64,000 nucleotides of DNA, taken from positions 434,001 through 498,000 of the forward strand of contig JAJFHV010000013.1 of the NCBI GenBank assembly GCA_021775415.1. The letters are read 5' to 3'. Position 1 is the first letter of the stretch; the number at the start of each line of letters is the position of its first letter. Both the position numbers and the translations under genes were made by a program. This document shows, one piece after another, positions 62,982 to 64,000 of this stretch. The notes under the pieces were generated by a model, which had not been told where the DNA came from, made no database searches, and saw nothing but the letters and a program-made list of their open reading frames with translations. Origin of the DNA: Hyphomicrobiales bacterium. GTDB lineage: Bacteria > Pseudomonadota > Alphaproteobacteria > Rhizobiales > Rhizobiaceae.

Positions 62982-64000
62982 TTAGTCCAACAGCGCTTCC
63001 TCAAGCGGGTAGGATGACAACATTTCATATCCATCTTCGGTCACAAGTACCTGTTGCTCCAGTTTTACGCCCACACCGGTTTCACCTGCTGCACCCATGT
63101 AACTTTCAATGCAAAGCACCATTCCTGCTTCAATTACCCCATCATAGGGATTAGGGCCTCGATGGGGAGGGTTTATCCGTGGATATTCATCACACATTCC
63201 CACTGCATGAACGATGCAGGCATAGGCGTTTTCCCGATATTCTTCCGGCACCGGATAAGCTTGTTCCTGAAACTCCAGAAACGATATCCCGGGCTTTACC
63301 AGACCAAGGTTATGTTCGATCTCTTTAGCCGCCAGTTGGTAAACTTCCTTTTGCCGATTTGTTGGCTTGGCCGAACCACAATGGAAAGTTCGCGAGATAT
63401 CAGCGAAATAGCCGAAGGGCCCAATCATGTCCGTATCGAAGCCCACGAGATCGCCGGATTCAATTTTTCGCGGCGACGCTTCCTGTAGCCAGGGATTTAT
63501 ACGGGATCCAGATGCCAGCATCCGGCCATCATGCCAGTCCCCGTTGTTGGCCAGATTAGTGTAGTTGAGAAGGCCCCAAAGCTGCAGTTCACTCACCCCT
63601 GGTTTCAGCGCTTCCTTGAGTTTGGAAATACCAAGCTCGGCGACACCAATTGCCCATTTCATACAGCTAATTTCATCATCCGACTTGATCAGGCGCGCAC
63701 GTTCGGAAACGTTGACCCCGTCGGTTACCTCCAGCCCTCGTTGCAAAAGTGCCTGGGTGATGCTGGGGTTAACATACTCAACCGCAACACGGCGGTTGTC
63801 GGATCCGATTTCACCAAGATAGTTGACAATGTCATCGGCCAGAAGGCGCGAACCTTCTGCCATGTTCGGTCCGCCATCGAAAAAAGAAATCGAACGGTTG
63901 GTTTTGATATCATCCACCCTGGGTTTTGGACCGTAAAGCCCGTGTATAACCACCGGCCCTTCCTGCGGAACGAACAGATATGTTGTCGGGATGTGTGATT
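62982..64000 (-). CDS. DddP-like M24-family metalloprotein (5' end cut by window edge)
   Basis: The last 339 codons of a gene that enters from the right edge; the frame stays open to base 64000, so the N-terminus is missing. The C-terminal half is a pita-bread (M24) fold with all six metal-ligand positions: FDTD (63428-63439), DIS, HAVG, the Glu in VLCIES and the Glu in VKLEQQ. The blocks ASGSRINPWLQEASPR, HAVGMCDEYP and VLVTEDGYEMLSSYPLEEAL line up closely with my memory of DddP, the M24-type DMSP lyase, including the Asp after VGMC that serves as the catalytic base there. It may be a DMSP lyase, a related lyase or a peptidase. Confidence 0.85.
   Translation of the reverse strand, partial: SHIPTTYLFVPQEGPVVIHGLYGPKPRVDDIKTNRSISFFDGGPNMAEGSRLLADDIVNYLGEIGSDNRRVAVEYVNPSITQALLQRGLEVTDGVNVSERARLIKSDDEISCMKWAIGVAELGISKLKEALKPGVSELQLWGLLNYTNLANNGDWHDGRMLASGSRINPWLQEASPRKIESGDLVGFDTDMIGPFGYFADISRTFHCGSAKPTNRQKEVYQLAAKEIEHNLGLVKPGISFLEFQEQAYPVPEEYRENAYACIVHAVGMCDEYPRINPPHRGPNPYDGVIEAGMVLCIESYMGAAGETGVGVKLEQQVLVTEDGYEMLSSYPLEEALLD

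Overview
The window looks like a chromosomal segment of an alphaproteobacterium of the order Hyphomicrobiales (Rhizobiales), probably marine or heterotrophic. The grounds are a class I lysyl-tRNA synthetase, an Omp2b-type porin with a C-terminal Phe, a ScfR-type regulator divergent from isocitrate lyase, a DnaX of the rhizobial type without most zinc cysteines, the order dnaX-ybaB-recR with the small SRP RNA gene just upstream of dnaX, and a family of short hairpin repeats that I recall from Bradyrhizobium-like genomes. The window is gene-dense. I see no tRNA, rRNA, CRISPR array, transposase or phage gene.

Layout: 1-4 kb holds the lysK 3' end, a small membrane protein, the ScfR-type regulator and aceA with a small partner gene. 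4-7.2 kb holds a porin, an XRE regulator and a DUF4389 protein, with hairpin repeats in the gaps. 7.2-14.1 kb holds a malonyl-CoA synthetase paired with a trans-sulfuration-type PLP enzyme, then katG, folD and a DUF2585 protein. 14.1-21.7 kb holds a large unexplained hairpin, an ICL/PEP-mutase-family gene, two adjacent palindromes, a 1005-aa kinase-M23 peptidase-aminotransferase fusion and a TRAP transporter. 22-28.5 kb holds an epoxide hydrolase overlapping a PuuC-like aldehyde dehydrogenase, a MocR regulator, a GST and a class V aminotransferase. 28.5-31.5 kb holds recR, ybaB, dnaX and ffs. 31.8-40.6 kb holds a sarcosine/dimethylglycine dehydrogenase-like protein, a LysR regulator divergent from a three-gene oxidoreductase/hydrolase operon, threonine synthase, RidA, a thioesterase and a methyltransferase.

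40.6-49.4 kb is a complete leucine/isovalerate (liu) pathway under a TetR regulator: isovaleryl-CoA dehydrogenase, both methylcrotonyl-CoA carboxylase subunits, HMG-CoA lyase and a methylglutaconyl-CoA hydratase. Two uncharacterised proteins are translationally coupled into it, and a HicAB toxin-antitoxin pair sits inside it on the opposite strand. 49.5-56.8 kb holds pyrC, a lipoprotein, two glutamine-synthetase-like enzymes with an amine oxidase (gamma-glutamyl polyamine route), a DoxX-like protein and a GFA protein. 56.9-60.6 kb is a polyprenyl-phosphate-sugar glycosylation cassette. 60.7-62.9 kb is an HxlR-controlled cupin/hydrolase/small-protein operon with two identical operators bracketing the promoter. 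The right edge cuts an M24-family gene closely resembling the DMSP lyase DddP.

The most unusual items are the tri-domain fusion with its palindromic upstream region, the HicAB pair splitting the liu operon, the two unknown proteins coupled to that operon, the two-hairpin repeat family, the 71-nt hairpin at 14.3 kb and the DddP-like gene. Gene names rest on motif and family recognition by eye; no database search was run.
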